Origin: Diaminobutyricibacter sp. McL0608
GTDB taxonomy: Bacteria; Actinomycetota; Actinomycetes; Actinomycetales; Microbacteriaceae
Direction: 5' to 3'
NCBI RefSeq assembly: GCF_039613825.1
Contig: NZ_CP154826.1
Coordinates: forward strand, 3,968,001-4,032,000
DNA length: 64,000 nt
In this document: piece after piece, positions 42,764-51,207 of the stretch
Layout of the letters: the number at the start of each line of letters is the position of its first letter
Position numbering within the stretch: the stretch's first letter is position 1
Program-made: the position numbers and the translations under genes
The notes under the pieces: model-generated
Told to the model about the DNA's origin: nothing
The model's input: only the letters and a program-made list of their open reading frames with translations
Databases searched by the model: none

Positions 42764-42794
42764 TTGACAGGTTAGTGATCACTAACCTTATAGT
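42764..42794 (+). promoter_or_regulatory. Promoter with operator filling its spacer
   Basis: TTGACA (42764-42769) is a consensus -35; TATAGT (42789-42794) a good -10. The spacer is a perfect 20-bp palindrome, AGGTTAGTGATCACTAACCT, at 42769-42788. A repressor bound here would shut the promoter for the gene at 42847. Confidence 0.85.
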
Positions 42795-42801
42795 AGAACG
42801 T

Positions 42802-42823
42802 GGTTAGTGAGTGTTCACTAACC
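42802..42823. promoter_or_regulatory. Second TetR operator
   Basis: GGTTAGTGA and TCACTAACC, exact reverse complements with a 4-bp spacer, repeat the arms of the operator at 42769. It lies just downstream of the -10, 24 bp before the gene start. Confidence 0.85.
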
Positions 42824-42846
42824 TGCATTGATCAACCGGAGGAATC

Positions 42847-43488
42847 ATGAAGATCGCTGTCGTAGGCGCCGCGGGCCGCACGGGACGCCGGGTTGTCGAG
42901 CGCGCCCTCGAACGTGGCGACGAGGTCGTGGCGATCGCGCGCGACCCCCGCAAGCTGGCGGGAGTCGGAGGGGACGCGACCGGTCGGATGCGCACGGTCG
43001 CCGCGACCGCAGTCGATGTCACCGGTCTGACCGCTGCCTTCCAGGGTGTCGACGCGGTGGTCTCGACGCTGGGGCACAACAAGACCAGCGGCACGGAGGT
43101 ACTCGCAGAGGGCATCACGGCGACCCTGACCGCGATGGACGCCGCCGGAGTGCATCGCCTCGTCGTCGTCAGCGCGAGCGGTCACCTCACGGACGGGGAT
43201 GCGCTGCCGGTCCGCGTCATCGTCAAGCCGATCCTCGGGGCGTTCCTGCGCGAGCAGTTCGCAGACATGCGCGTAATGGAGCGAATCGTGAATTCCTCGG
43301 ACGCCGACTGGACGATCATGCGGCCACCGATGCTCACCGACAAGGATGCGCGCGGCAGCTACCGATCGCGGCGCGACGGGAACGTGCGAGGGAGCTTCCG
43401 GATGACGCGCGACGGCCTGGCCACGGCGATCCTCGACCAGCTGGGCGACCGGACGACGATCCGCCAGGCGGTCTCCGTCGCCGACTGA
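42847..43488 (+). CDS. NAD(P)-binding oxidoreductase (NmrA/BVR-B-like)
   Basis: 213 residues with VVGAAGRTGRRVVERALERG at the start and a short substrate domain with RLVVVSASGHL and ADWTIMRPPML. Resembles flavin/biliverdin reductase-B-like and NmrA-like proteins. Strong GGAGGA ribosome site. Controlled by the divergent TetR. Confidence 0.88.
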   Translation: MKIAVVGAAGRTGRRVVERALERGDEVVAIARDPRKLAGVGGDATGRMRTVAATAVDVTGLTAAFQGVDAVVSTLGHNKTSGTEVLAEGITATLTAMDAAGVHRLVVVSASGHLTDGDALPVRVIVKPILGAFLREQFADMRVMERIVNSSDADWTIMRPPMLTDKDARGSYRSRRDGNVRGSFRMTRDGLATAILDQLGDRTTIRQAVSVAD

Positions 43489-43592
43489 GTCGCCGAGTCC
43501 ACGCTCTCGGCCGTGCCGCTGCCGCAACCACTTCTCGAAAGAGTTGTCTCCCGGTTCGAGTGCGGCCCTGCGGAGTCGTTCAGAATGAGACC

Positions 43593-44609
43593 ATGCGCGC
43601 CTTCGTGATCACCGCGCCCGGCGAGGCCGGGGTTCAGGACGTCGAAACTCCCGTGGCAGCGCCCGGCGAAGTCGTCGTCGATATCGAACGCGTCGGGGTG
43701 TGCGGAACGGATGTCGAGTTCTTCACCGGTCACATGCAATACCTCGAAGACGGCCACGCCCGCTTCCCGATGCGGATCGGGCACGAATGGATGGGCACGG
43801 TCGCGTCCGTCGGAGACGGGGTGGACCCGGAGTGGATCGGCGAACGGGTGACCGGCGACACGATGCTCGGCTGCGGCGTCTGCAGGCGGTGCCTGGCCGG
43901 GTACCAGCACGTCTGCGAGTTCCGTGAGGAAGTCGGCATCCGCGGAGGTCGCGCCGGCGCGCTCGCCGAACAGCTCGCGGTGCCGGCACGGTCGTTGCAC
44001 CGCCTGCCAAGCGAGCTGGATGCGGCCCTTGGCGCTCTCGTCGAGCCCGGCGGCAACGCATTGCGCGCCGTTCAGGGAGCGGATGTCCGCTCCGGCGATC
44101 GCGTGCTCGTGCTCGGGCCTGGCACCATCGGACTGCTGGCCGGGATGTTCGCGCGGGCGGCCGGCGCCGAGGTCCACCTCCTGGGGCGCTCGGAGCGGTC
44201 GCTCGAGTTCGCCCGGACCGTCGGCTTCGACTCGGTCTGGACCCAGGAGACGCTGCCGGAACTTCCGTTCGACGCCGTGATCGACGCATCCAACGCTCCT
44301 GCACTGCCGGCGAAGGCGCTCGACCTGGTCGAGCCGGGCCGCCGCGTCGTCTACATCGGCCTCGCCGGAAGCCCGAGCCTGGTCGACACCCGCACGCTCG
44401 CGCTCAAGGACGTGACGGCCGTCGGCGTGCTCAGTGCGTCACCGGGCCTCGCCGGCACGATCGTCGAGTACGCAGAGGGCCGCGTCGATCCGCGGCCGAT
44501 CATCGCCGCTACTGTCGGGCTCGAAGAGGTTGCGGATGTCCTCGGCGGGAAGCGGCCGGGCGGTGCGGGTGCCGGGCCGAAGATCCACGTGGATCCGCGC
44601 ATCCGCTGA
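43593..44609 (+). CDS. Zinc-dependent alcohol dehydrogenase
   Basis: 338 residues of the MDR family. Catalytic zinc ligands in GVCGTDVEFF and GHEWMG; structural zinc Cys in GCGVCRRCLAGYQHVC; cofactor loop VLVLGPGTIGLLAGMFA. Like threonine or polyol (galactitol) dehydrogenases. Ribosome site weak. Alcohol substrate unknown. Confidence 0.88.
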   Translation: MRAFVITAPGEAGVQDVETPVAAPGEVVVDIERVGVCGTDVEFFTGHMQYLEDGHARFPMRIGHEWMGTVASVGDGVDPEWIGERVTGDTMLGCGVCRRCLAGYQHVCEFREEVGIRGGRAGALAEQLAVPARSLHRLPSELDAALGALVEPGGNALRAVQGADVRSGDRVLVLGPGTIGLLAGMFARAAGAEVHLLGRSERSLEFARTVGFDSVWTQETLPELPFDAVIDASNAPALPAKALDLVEPGRRVVYIGLAGSPSLVDTRTLALKDVTAVGVLSASPGLAGTIVEYAEGRVDPRPIIAATVGLEEVADVLGGKRPGGAGAGPKIHVDPRIR

Positions 44610-44653
44610 CCGGTGCCGAGTCAGGACCTGTGCTCGGCGAGGCCCGCTGCAGG

Positions 44654-45004
44654 TCAGACGGTCGCGAAGAACGAGGTGACCGTGTCGAGCGCGCCGGGAG
44701 CGATGCGGAAGTAGGCCCAGGTGCCGCGCTTCGAGCGGGTGATGAAACCGGCCTGGGTCAGTACCTTGAGGTGATGCGAGACCGTCGGCTGGGACAGGCC
44801 GAGTGGCTCGGTGAGGTCGCAGACGCAGGCCTCGCCGTCTTCGTGGGCGGCGATCATCGACAGGAGACGCAGCCGGGACGGGTCGGCCAGCGCCTTGAGC
44901 CCGCGGGCGAGTGAAGCGGCATTCTCTTGGCTGATCACGTCGCGGGTGATCGGCGCGCAGCAGGCCTGCAGGTCACGCAGGGGGAGGAGTTCGGTGAGCG
45001 CCAT
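44654..45004 (-). CDS. arsR: ArsR-family metal(loid) repressor, arsenite type
   Basis: 116 residues: winged helix (LGLSQPTVSHHLKVLTQAGF) typical of ArsR/SmtB. Cys15-Cys16 near the N-terminus coincide with the As(III) ligands Cys15/Cys16 of Corynebacterium glutamicum ArsR; Cys60 and Cys62 in ACVCDL supply the third. Start at 45004: a TTGACG/CAGAAT promoter with 17-bp spacing ends 6 bp before this ATG, giving a leaderless message; the earlier ATG at 45022 would precede the transcript start. No arsenite pump or reductase gene is nearby. Confidence 0.88.
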   Translation of the reverse strand: MALTELLPLRDLQACCAPITRDVISQENAASLARGLKALADPSRLRLLSMIAAHEDGEACVCDLTEPLGLSQPTVSHHLKVLTQAGFITRSKRGTWAYFRIAPGALDTVTSFFATV

Positions 45005-45022
45005 GTAGCGATTCTGATTCAT

Positions 45023-45042
45023 ATATTGACAATCGTCAATAT
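45023..45042. promoter_or_regulatory. ArsR operator over the arsR promoter
   Basis: ATATTGAC and GTCAATAT, exact reverse complements with a 4-bp spacer. The element covers the -35 (TTGACG) of arsR on the - strand and offers a TTGACA to the + strand, so one bound repressor could block both directions. Confidence 0.8.
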
Positions 45043-45092
45043 TTAACGAGAAGCTTCACAACATCGACAGTCATCGATGAAGGAGGTTGAAC

Positions 45093-45164
45093 ATGAGTGG
45101 ATGCTGCGACACCGCAGAATGCCAGCCGCTCCCGGACGGGTCCTGCCCGCCGGACTGCTGCTGA
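45093..45164 (+). CDS. 23-residue cysteine-rich peptide divergent from arsR
   Basis: ATG at 45093 with a near-perfect AAGGAGG site 7 bp upstream opens 23 codons and a TGA. Six of 23 residues are Cys (4, 5, 10, 18, 22, 23), with CC pairs near both ends. It lies 50 bp from the ArsR operator and is followed 5 bp later by a strong hairpin terminator, so it looks like a complete single-gene unit. A metal- or arsenite-binding mini-metallothionein is the simplest idea (inference). No named family is known to me. Confidence 0.75.
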   Translation: MSGCCDTAECQPLPDGSCPPDCC

Positions 45165-45169
45165 CCGGT

Positions 45170-45196
45170 GGGGCTGCCGTCGAAAGCGGCAGCCCC
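45170..45196. terminator. Hairpin terminator
   Basis: GGGGCTGCCG and CGGCAGCCCC form a perfect 10-bp GC stem around a 7-base loop (TCGAAAG). It stands between the convergent peptide gene and the gene at 45229, so it may serve both. The T-tract is poor, as common in high-GC genomes. Confidence 0.8.
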
Positions 45197-45228
45197 GCCC
45201 CCTTGGCCTGTGACCGACAACGCGGCCC

Positions 45229-45561
45229 CTACGGCGGGTTCGGATGCCCGATCCGCCGCACCGCGTTCGACCACAACCAGACATACTCGGGAAACCGCTC
45301 ACCCTCGGGCACATAGCGAATGAGAACCGCACCGCCCGGCGTCCAGGCGATCGCTTCTGCATCGATCTCGACGACGTCGTCGTAGAGCACCCGGACCGGT
45401 ACGAGCGCGCGGACGGGAACCGGTCGGGGCTCATCCCGCCGGCGGCCCGTCGTGCGTACCAACCCGTCGGGGAGGCTCACCGGATGCGGCTTGCGCTGGG
45501 TCGCCTCCGCTTCGTCCGCGAGTTTCGGCGTGTAGACGTCGTACCGTTTGTTCGTTCCCAT
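45229..45561 (-). CDS. Hypothetical protein downstream of DUF6504
   Basis: 110 residues; basic N-terminal half, then VRVLYDDVVEIDAEAIAWTP and YVPEGERFPEYVWLWSNAVR. No known domain recognised. It follows the DUF6504 gene by 37 bp on the same strand and probably shares its SOS promoter. A GTG directly before the ATG is an alternative start. Confidence 0.6.
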   Translation of the reverse strand: MGTNKRYDVYTPKLADEAEATQRKPHPVSLPDGLVRTTGRRRDEPRPVPVRALVPVRVLYDDVVEIDAEAIAWTPGGAVLIRYVPEGERFPEYVWLWSNAVRRIGHPNPP

Positions 45562-45598
45562 CACGCGCCACCTGAACCTGCGGCTCGGATCCGGGCCG

Positions 45599-45868
45599 TC
45601 ACCGGTAGCTGGCGATGAGTTCCCAGCGCCCGTCTCCGAGCTGGCGGACGTCGAACATCCGCACTTCGCCGTCGGCGACCGACGCCCCCTGGAAGCGCCA
45701 GCCCACCACCTGGAGGAGCGGGTGCGTCAGGGCGTCGTGAATCGCGGGGTTCGTCAGCGGGGTCGGCGTATCGGTGACGACGTAGCGGTTGCCCCGCCAG
45801 ACGACCCGGGTCGGCCGCCCGTTCTCGGTCCAGACCGAGACGATGTCGGATGCGTGCGCGATGCTCAT
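45599..45868 (-). CDS. DUF6504 family protein, SOS-controlled
   Basis: 89 residues of DUF6504, found in actinobacteria next to the imuA'-imuB-dnaE2 mutagenesis genes. PTRVVWRGNRYVVTDTPTPL and GWRFQGASVADGEVRMFDVR are characteristic. GGAGG precedes the ATG. A perfect LexA box lies 47 bp upstream. Unusually, no imuA', imuB or dnaE2 gene lies beside it here. Molecular role unknown. Confidence 0.82.
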   Translation of the reverse strand: MSIAHASDIVSVWTENGRPTRVVWRGNRYVVTDTPTPLTNPAIHDALTHPLLQVVGWRFQGASVADGEVRMFDVRQLGDGRWELIASYR

Positions 45869-45914
45869 AGGGACCTCCTGGCGGTTCGGGCTGATGTCTC
45901 TATTGCACCACACT

Positions 45915-45932
45915 TTCGAACGTATGTTCGAA
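45915..45932. promoter_or_regulatory. LexA (SOS) box
   Basis: TTCGAACGTATGTTCGAA, arms TTCGAAC and GTTCGAA with a 4-bp centre, is an exact match to the actinobacterial SOS box TCGAAC-N4-GTTCGA. It stands upstream of the DUF6504 gene on the - strand; nothing convincing is on the other side. Confidence 0.92.
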
Positions 45933-46342
45933 CAATTTTCAGGATCGCCGAGAGTCGCCCGTGCGATCGAGGGTCGCCGCTCTACCGGGTCATCTCGCCG
46001 AGAGCGGCGACACTCGGCGGCGCGCTTCCGCGAACGACTCCTCGGCGAGACGGCAGAGCACCAGGGCCTGCTGCCAACGGTCGCCTTCCTCCGCGAGTTC
46101 CCCCGTCGCATCCCCAAACTGCAGGGCGTAGTAGTCGCTGCCGACAGCAGCTCGGGTGCGAACACGATGTGCTCGTCCGATCGGTGCGCCGCAGAAACGC
46201 CGCGAACGCAGCCGGTTGCGCCTGGAGGAGGGTGCGCGTCTCTCCGACTACTACCCCCTGTCGAGCAACTCCCGCCTCGAGTATTAGGCCTGGCGCGACC
46301 AGCAGTCGGCCCGCTGACTACCGACGACCTGAAGGAGACCGC
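45933..46342. other. 410-bp region without a confirmed gene
   Basis: No full gene is seen. GTCGCCGCTCT (45973-45983) and AGAGCGGCGAC (46001-46011) form an 11-bp inverted repeat with a 17-bp loop, a possible hairpin. On the - strand about 46005-46150 encode a coherent helical stretch (YYALQFGDATGELAEEGDRW, then LVLCRLAEESFAEARRRV) that has no start codon and may be a gene remnant. Confidence 0.5.
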
Positions 46343-46705
46343 ATGACCGAGCCGACGGACTACTACGAATCGTGCACCCAGCTGCTGCCCGGTGCGGCCG
46401 CCGCCTATGAAGAGTTCCATCGGGCGGTGCCGGGCCGGATCGATCGGTCGCTTCGCGCCGCAGGCGTTCTCGGGTGGAAGATCTATCTCCGCGGCGACGT
46501 TCTCACGCACTGCGTCACGGTCGAGGACCGCGAACGGATGGATGCGATCCTCGATGCCGATCCGACAGGCCCGTGGTGGCTGGCTCAGGCGAACCGGTTC
46601 CTCGTCTCCGGCGCATCGCCCGAGGTGCGCCGTCCGCTCGGCCGCCTCATCTGGGATCTCGACTGGCCGACCCGGGAGACCCGAGCGCCTGAGCCGCATC
46701 CTTGA
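46343..46705 (+). CDS. L-rhamnose mutarotase-like protein
   Basis: 120 residues of the RhaM/DUF718 barrel family: YEEFHRAVPGRIDRSLRAAG, WKIYLRGDVLTHCV and MDAILDADPTGPWW. The canonical His is within the first pattern (HRAV). It should interconvert sugar anomers. GAAGGAGA precedes the ATG. No rhamnose genes are adjacent, so the sugar is uncertain. Confidence 0.8.
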   Translation: MTEPTDYYESCTQLLPGAAAAYEEFHRAVPGRIDRSLRAAGVLGWKIYLRGDVLTHCVTVEDRERMDAILDADPTGPWWLAQANRFLVSGASPEVRRPLGRLIWDLDWPTRETRAPEPHP

Positions 46706-46792
46706 CTCCCGACCGGCCGTGGGTATTGGGTAAGCACTATCGGCCGCACCGCGGACCAGACGTCCCCACCTGCGCCGACAGGGAGGTCAGCC

Positions 46793-47575
46793 ATGGGGAG
46801 GGAGAAGCTGGGCCGAAAAGAGTACGAGGCCCGGATGGCCGAGCTGCAGGGTGAGCTGGTCTCGCTGCAGGAGTGGGTGAAGGCGACCGGCGCCAGGATC
46901 TGCATCGTGTTCGAGGGCCGTGACACGGCCGGCAAGGGCGGCACGATCAAGCGGATCGTCGAGCGGGTGAGCCCGCGCGTCTTCCGCGTGGTGGCCTTGC
47001 CGACGCCGACCGACCGCGAGAAGTCGCAGATGTACATGCAGCGCTATGTGCCGCATTTCCCTGCGGCCGGCGAGGTCGTCATCTTCGACCGCAGCTGGTA
47101 CAACCGTGCCGGGGTCGAGCGGGTGCTCGGGTTCTGCACGCCGAAGCAGACCGAGCAGTTCCTCCGTATGGTCCCGGCGTTCGAGAAAGCCATGGTCGAC
47201 TCGGGGATCATCCTGCTCAAGTACTGGCTCGAGGTCAGCGAAGAGGAGCAGACCCGACGGCTCGAGAGCCGCATCACTGACCCGCGCAAGACGTGGAAGC
47301 TGTCACCGATCGACCTCGAGTCCTACAGCCGCTGGTACGACTACTCCCGCGCGCGGGATGCGATGTTCGAGGCGAGCGACACCGACTTCGCGCCCTGGTA
47401 CGTCGCCGACAACGAGGTGAAGAAGCGCGGGCGGCTCAACATCATCAGCCACCTGCTCGACACGATCCCGTACGAGCCGCAGCGCGACCTCGACATCGAG
47501 CTTCCGAAACGGCAGAAACGCGGCGACTACCGCGAACCCGAGCTGGCCGTTCGGCGCATCCCGACCCCGTTCTGA
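46793..47575 (+). CDS. ppk2: Polyphosphate kinase 2
   Basis: 260 residues, short single-domain PPK2. Walker A at residues 41-50 (FEGRDTAGKGG), Walker B and lid in VIFDRSWYNRAGVERVLGF near residue 97. It moves phosphate between polyphosphate and nucleoside di- or monophosphates. AGGGAGG precedes the ATG. A P-type ATPase gene follows 25 bp later on the same strand, probably co-transcribed. Confidence 0.93.
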   Translation: MGREKLGRKEYEARMAELQGELVSLQEWVKATGARICIVFEGRDTAGKGGTIKRIVERVSPRVFRVVALPTPTDREKSQMYMQRYVPHFPAAGEVVIFDRSWYNRAGVERVLGFCTPKQTEQFLRMVPAFEKAMVDSGIILLKYWLEVSEEEQTRRLESRITDPRKTWKLSPIDLESYSRWYDYSRARDAMFEASDTDFAPWYVADNEVKKRGRLNIISHLLDTIPYEPQRDLDIELPKRQKRGDYREPELAVRRIPTPF

Positions 47576-47600
47576 GCAGTGCTGCGATGAGGAGGAAGTC

Positions 47601-50351
47601 ATGAGCGACAGTTCCGCGACATCATCGAAGCAGGCCGCACCGACGGCCGCGTGGTACGCGCTCAGCCCCGAGGAGGTCGCGTCCCGGTTGCAGGTGGACC
47701 CGGCGCTGGGTCTGAGCGTCACCGAGGCCGCGAAGCGGCTCCAGCAGTACGGGCCGAACGCGCTCGCGGCCACGAAGGCCGAGCCGACCTGGCGACGGTT
47801 CTTCAAGCACTACCGCGACTATATGCAGATCGTTCTCGTCGTCGCGGCCGGCGTCAGTCTGATCATCCACGAGTACAAGACCGCCGTCGGCCTCTTCCTG
47901 CTGACCTTGTTCAACGCGTGGCTCGGCTACCACCAGGAGGGCAAGGCCGAGGCGGCCGCGGCGTCTCTGGGCCAGATGATGAAGTCGACGGCGAAGGTGC
48001 GTCGCGGGGGAGAGATCGTCGAGCTCGTCGCCGATGAGATCGTGCCGGGCGACATCGTGGTCGTCGACGCGGGCGACCGGGTCCCGGCCGACGGGCGGAT
48101 CATCCTTGCCGCGACCCTGCAGATCGAGGAAGGAGCGCTGACAGGCGAGAGCGTCGCCGTCGAGAAGGATGCGGTGACCATCGACAGCGCGGACGTGGGG
48201 ATCGGCGACCGCCTCGACATGGCGTTCATGAATACGAATGTGACCCGCGGTCACGGTGAGATCCTCGTCACGACCACGGGGATGGGGTCGGAGGTCGGCC
48301 ACATCGCCGGCCTGCTGGCCGAGCAGAAAGTGGAGAAGACCCCGCTCACCAAACAGGTCGACCGCCTCACGATCTTCATCATCATCGCGGCGCTGTTCGC
48401 GTTCGTCGCCATCGTCGTGATGGGCCTCGTGCAGGGCGAGTCGTTCGAGGTGCTGTTCGGGATCGGCGTGGCGCTCGCCGTGGGCTCGATTCCGGATGCG
48501 CTCCCGGCCGTTCTCACGACCATCCTGTCGGTCGGGTCGGTCAACATGGCGAAGAAGAACGCCATCATGAAGGTGCTGCCCGCGGTCGAGACGCTCGGGT
48601 CGACGTCGGCGATCAACTCCGACAAGACCGGAACGCTGACGCTCAACCAGATGACCGTGCGCGAAGTCACGACTGTGCAGCACCACTACACGGTCACCGG
48701 CGAGGGCTACAGTTTCGACGGCCAGGTGCAACTCACCGACGGAGACGCCGAACGCGATCTGGACTACGTGATGTTCTCGTGCGCGCTGTGCAACGACTCC
48801 GACATCAGGGACGGCCAGGTCATCGGCGATCCGACCGAGGGCGCGCTCTTTGTGCTCGCGGAGAAGGGCGGGGTGGATGTGCGGGAGTTCCGAAAGACGT
48901 ACCCGCGCGTCGCATCCGTTCCGTTCGACTCCGACTACAAGTTCATGGCGACCTTCCATCGGATGCCCGGGGCCGGTGACGCGCCGGTGATCCGGGCGTA
49001 TGTGAAAGGTGCTCCGGATGTGCTCCTGAGCCTTTCGTCGACGGTGCGGATGTCCGCTGAGCGCAGCGATCCGCTCTCCGAGGAGACGCGCGCGAAAGTG
49101 CTGGCCGAGAACGAGCGCATCGCCGGTCAGGGCCGTCGCGTGCTCGCGCTCGCGCAGCGGGAGTTCGATCCGGCGACCTTCGACGCGTCCGGCGACCTGA
49201 TGGGGCTGATGCAGGATCTCCAGCTGACGGCCCTGGTCGGCGAGGTCGACCCTCCCCGGGCCGAGGCGGTGGCCGCGATCTCCGAGGCGCACCGTGCGGG
49301 CATCCGCGTAAGGATGATCACCGGAGACCACGCGGTCACGGCCGCTGCGATCGCCGCTGAACTCGGCATCGAGGGCCGCGCGGTGACGGGCGCCGAGTTC
49401 GCGGCGATGAGCGACGCGGAAGCGGACATCGCCGTCGACGGCATCGGCGTGATCGCACGCGTGGCTCCTGAGCACAAGGTCCGGCTGGTCGAAGTGCTGA
49501 AACGCAAAGGCAACGTCGTCGCGATGACCGGCGACGGCGTGAACGACGCCCCGGCGATCGCGGCGGCCGACATCGGCATCGCGATGGGCATCACCGGCAC
49601 GGATGTCGCCAAGGGTGCGGCCAAGATGATCCTCGCCGACGATAATTTCGCGACCATCATCGCCGCCGTCAAGGAAGGGCGACTGGTCTACGACAACCTG
49701 CAGAAGTTCATCCGCATCCAGGTCGCGAACCTGTTCATGTTCATCCTCGCGTTCATCGGCTCGTCCGCGTTCGCGATCGCCGGGACTGCGCTGCTGAGTC
49801 CGGCGCAGGTGCTCTGGATCCACATGGCGATCGTGGCTCCGATCGGTGCGGTCATGGGCCTGGACCTGGCGACTCCCGGCATCATGGACCGCAGGCCGCG
49901 ACCGTTCAACCAGCCGATCATCGTGCGTTCGATGATGTTCCGCCTGCTCGGCGCGGGCATCTACATGGCAGCGGCGACCCTGATCATCGTGCAGATCGGC
50001 AAGACCACGTATGGTTCGCTCGAGCTTGGCCAGTCGATGGCGATGGTGGGCCTCGCGATGATGAACATCTTCCTCGCGCTGAACCTGCGGTACCCCGAAG
50101 AGAGCGCGTTCGGGCCGTCGACGTTCTCGAACCCGAAGCTGCTCTGGGCTTTCGCCTGGGCGGTGATCGGGTCGATCCTGATCACCCAGACGAAGGCGCT
50201 GCAGGAGCTCTTCGCCACTGTGCCGCTCACCGCGACGCAGTGGGGGATCTGCCTCGTGCCCGGTGTCATACTGCTGCTGCTCGGCGAGCTGCTGAAGGTG
50301 ATCCTGCGCGCGCGGCGCCGCTCACGGGCTACCGCCACTTCCAGCTCGTGA
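47601..50351 (+). CDS. P-type cation-transporting ATPase (PII-like)
   Basis: 916 residues. N-terminal cation-ATPase domain (SPEEVASRLQVDPALGLSVT), TGES loop (EGALTGESVAVEK), phosphorylation site Asp341 in INSDKTGTLT, and hinge GDGVNDAPAIAAADIGIAMG. About ten membrane helices. The M4 ion-site motif is PDALP rather than the PEGLP of classical Ca2+ pumps, so the transported ion is uncertain. Co-oriented with ppk2. It overlaps the gene at 50329 by 23 bp tail-to-tail. Confidence 0.93.
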   Translation: MSDSSATSSKQAAPTAAWYALSPEEVASRLQVDPALGLSVTEAAKRLQQYGPNALAATKAEPTWRRFFKHYRDYMQIVLVVAAGVSLIIHEYKTAVGLFLLTLFNAWLGYHQEGKAEAAAASLGQMMKSTAKVRRGGEIVELVADEIVPGDIVVVDAGDRVPADGRIILAATLQIEEGALTGESVAVEKDAVTIDSADVGIGDRLDMAFMNTNVTRGHGEILVTTTGMGSEVGHIAGLLAEQKVEKTPLTKQVDRLTIFIIIAALFAFVAIVVMGLVQGESFEVLFGIGVALAVGSIPDALPAVLTTILSVGSVNMAKKNAIMKVLPAVETLGSTSAINSDKTGTLTLNQMTVREVTTVQHHYTVTGEGYSFDGQVQLTDGDAERDLDYVMFSCALCNDSDIRDGQVIGDPTEGALFVLAEKGGVDVREFRKTYPRVASVPFDSDYKFMATFHRMPGAGDAPVIRAYVKGAPDVLLSLSSTVRMSAERSDPLSEETRAKVLAENERIAGQGRRVLALAQREFDPATFDASGDLMGLMQDLQLTALVGEVDPPRAEAVAAISEAHRAGIRVRMITGDHAVTAAAIAAELGIEGRAVTGAEFAAMSDAEADIAVDGIGVIARVAPEHKVRLVEVLKRKGNVVAMTGDGVNDAPAIAAADIGIAMGITGTDVAKGAAKMILADDNFATIIAAVKEGRLVYDNLQKFIRIQVANLFMFILAFIGSSAFAIAGTALLSPAQVLWIHMAIVAPIGAVMGLDLATPGIMDRRPRPFNQPIIVRSMMFRLLGAGIYMAAATLIIVQIGKTTYGSLELGQSMAMVGLAMMNIFLALNLRYPEESAFGPSTFSNPKLLWAFAWAVIGSILITQTKALQELFATVPLTATQWGICLVPGVILLLLGELLKVILRARRRSRATATSSS

Positions 50352-51207
50352 CGACACCCTCGATCAACTGCTCGCCGTTGTCGTACGGAGTGGTGATGGT
50401 GACGACGAACAGTCGAATCTCTCCCCGGGATGTGTCGCGCGCATCCGGGGCAAACCCGACCACAGCGGCCTTGGTCTTCGTGCGACCGGTCGGACTCTTG
50501 ATCCGCGTGACATTCGCGGGTTCACCGTCGAGGGAGACCGGTTCCTTGAGATTAGTCACAGTGCCCAGATCTTGGAGCCAGCCGTTGTTCAGGGTTTCTA
50601 TCACGGCATCGAGGTCGATCTCTGAAGACAATTCCTGCCGCGTCGATTCGTTTACCGGCTCGACCGAGATTGTGCCGAGAACGGAGCCGACGCCGGTGTT
50701 CCGGATGTTCCCTTGCGGGTCGATCTCGCCCCACAGCTGGAGTTTCGTGAAGCAGTCCTCGATGTCGGAATCCGGCTGGTTGTTGATGAAGTCGCGGGGT
50801 CCTTCGAACCTGTAGCAGGGGGTCGAGATGGTCTGGCCAGACACGGACGGGGCCGCGTTGATGTCGTTGATCGCGCGCCTGCTCAGCTCGGAAACGACCG
50901 GGCCGGAGAGTACGAGCCAGGCGAGCACGCCGAGGCCGGTGACGATCGCGATTGTAGAGAGGGCGATGCCGGTGATGTTGAGGGCAAGACGGGTCGGTCT
51001 GACAACAGCGATGATGCCGATGACCACTCCGGCCACACCAAGTGCAATGCCCGCGAACGGCACCAACCCGAAAGGGAACGCAACTATGCCTACTACCAGA
51101 CTCGCGATTGCGAGACCGCCGCGAGGTGCGGGCTTCGGGGGCGCCGCGGGCGGGGGAGGAGTCGCGGGCCAGTCGGTTGACGGGATGGGAGGCGGGTCGA
51201 ATCTCAT
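50329..51207 (-). CDS. DUF4190-containing membrane protein
   Basis: 292 residues. Pro-rich N-terminus (to about 28), membrane helices with LAIASLVVGIVAFPFGLVP and ITGIALSTIAIVTGLGVLAW, then an extracellular domain of about 180 residues with two Cys (CYRFEG, DIEDCF). The outer domain has no recognised family. Role unknown. Confidence 0.75.
   Translation of the reverse strand: MRFDPPPIPSTDWPATPPPPAAPPKPAPRGGLAIASLVVGIVAFPFGLVPFAGIALGVAGVVIGIIAVVRPTRLALNITGIALSTIAIVTGLGVLAWLVLSGPVVSELSRRAINDINAAPSVSGQTISTPCYRFEGPRDFINNQPDSDIEDCFTKLQLWGEIDPQGNIRNTGVGSVLGTISVEPVNESTRQELSSEIDLDAVIETLNNGWLQDLGTVTNLKEPVSLDGEPANVTRIKSPTGRTKTKAAVVGFAPDARDTSRGEIRLFVVTITTPYDNGEQLIEGVVTSWKWR

Noticed and set aside
45973-46011. 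11-bp inverted repeat as a terminator
   Set aside because: No gene clearly ends here, so function cannot be claimed; mentioned only in the region note.
47622-49823. 733-codon - strand frame
   Set aside because: Fully antisense to the P-type ATPase; product is Arg/His-rich with no domain.
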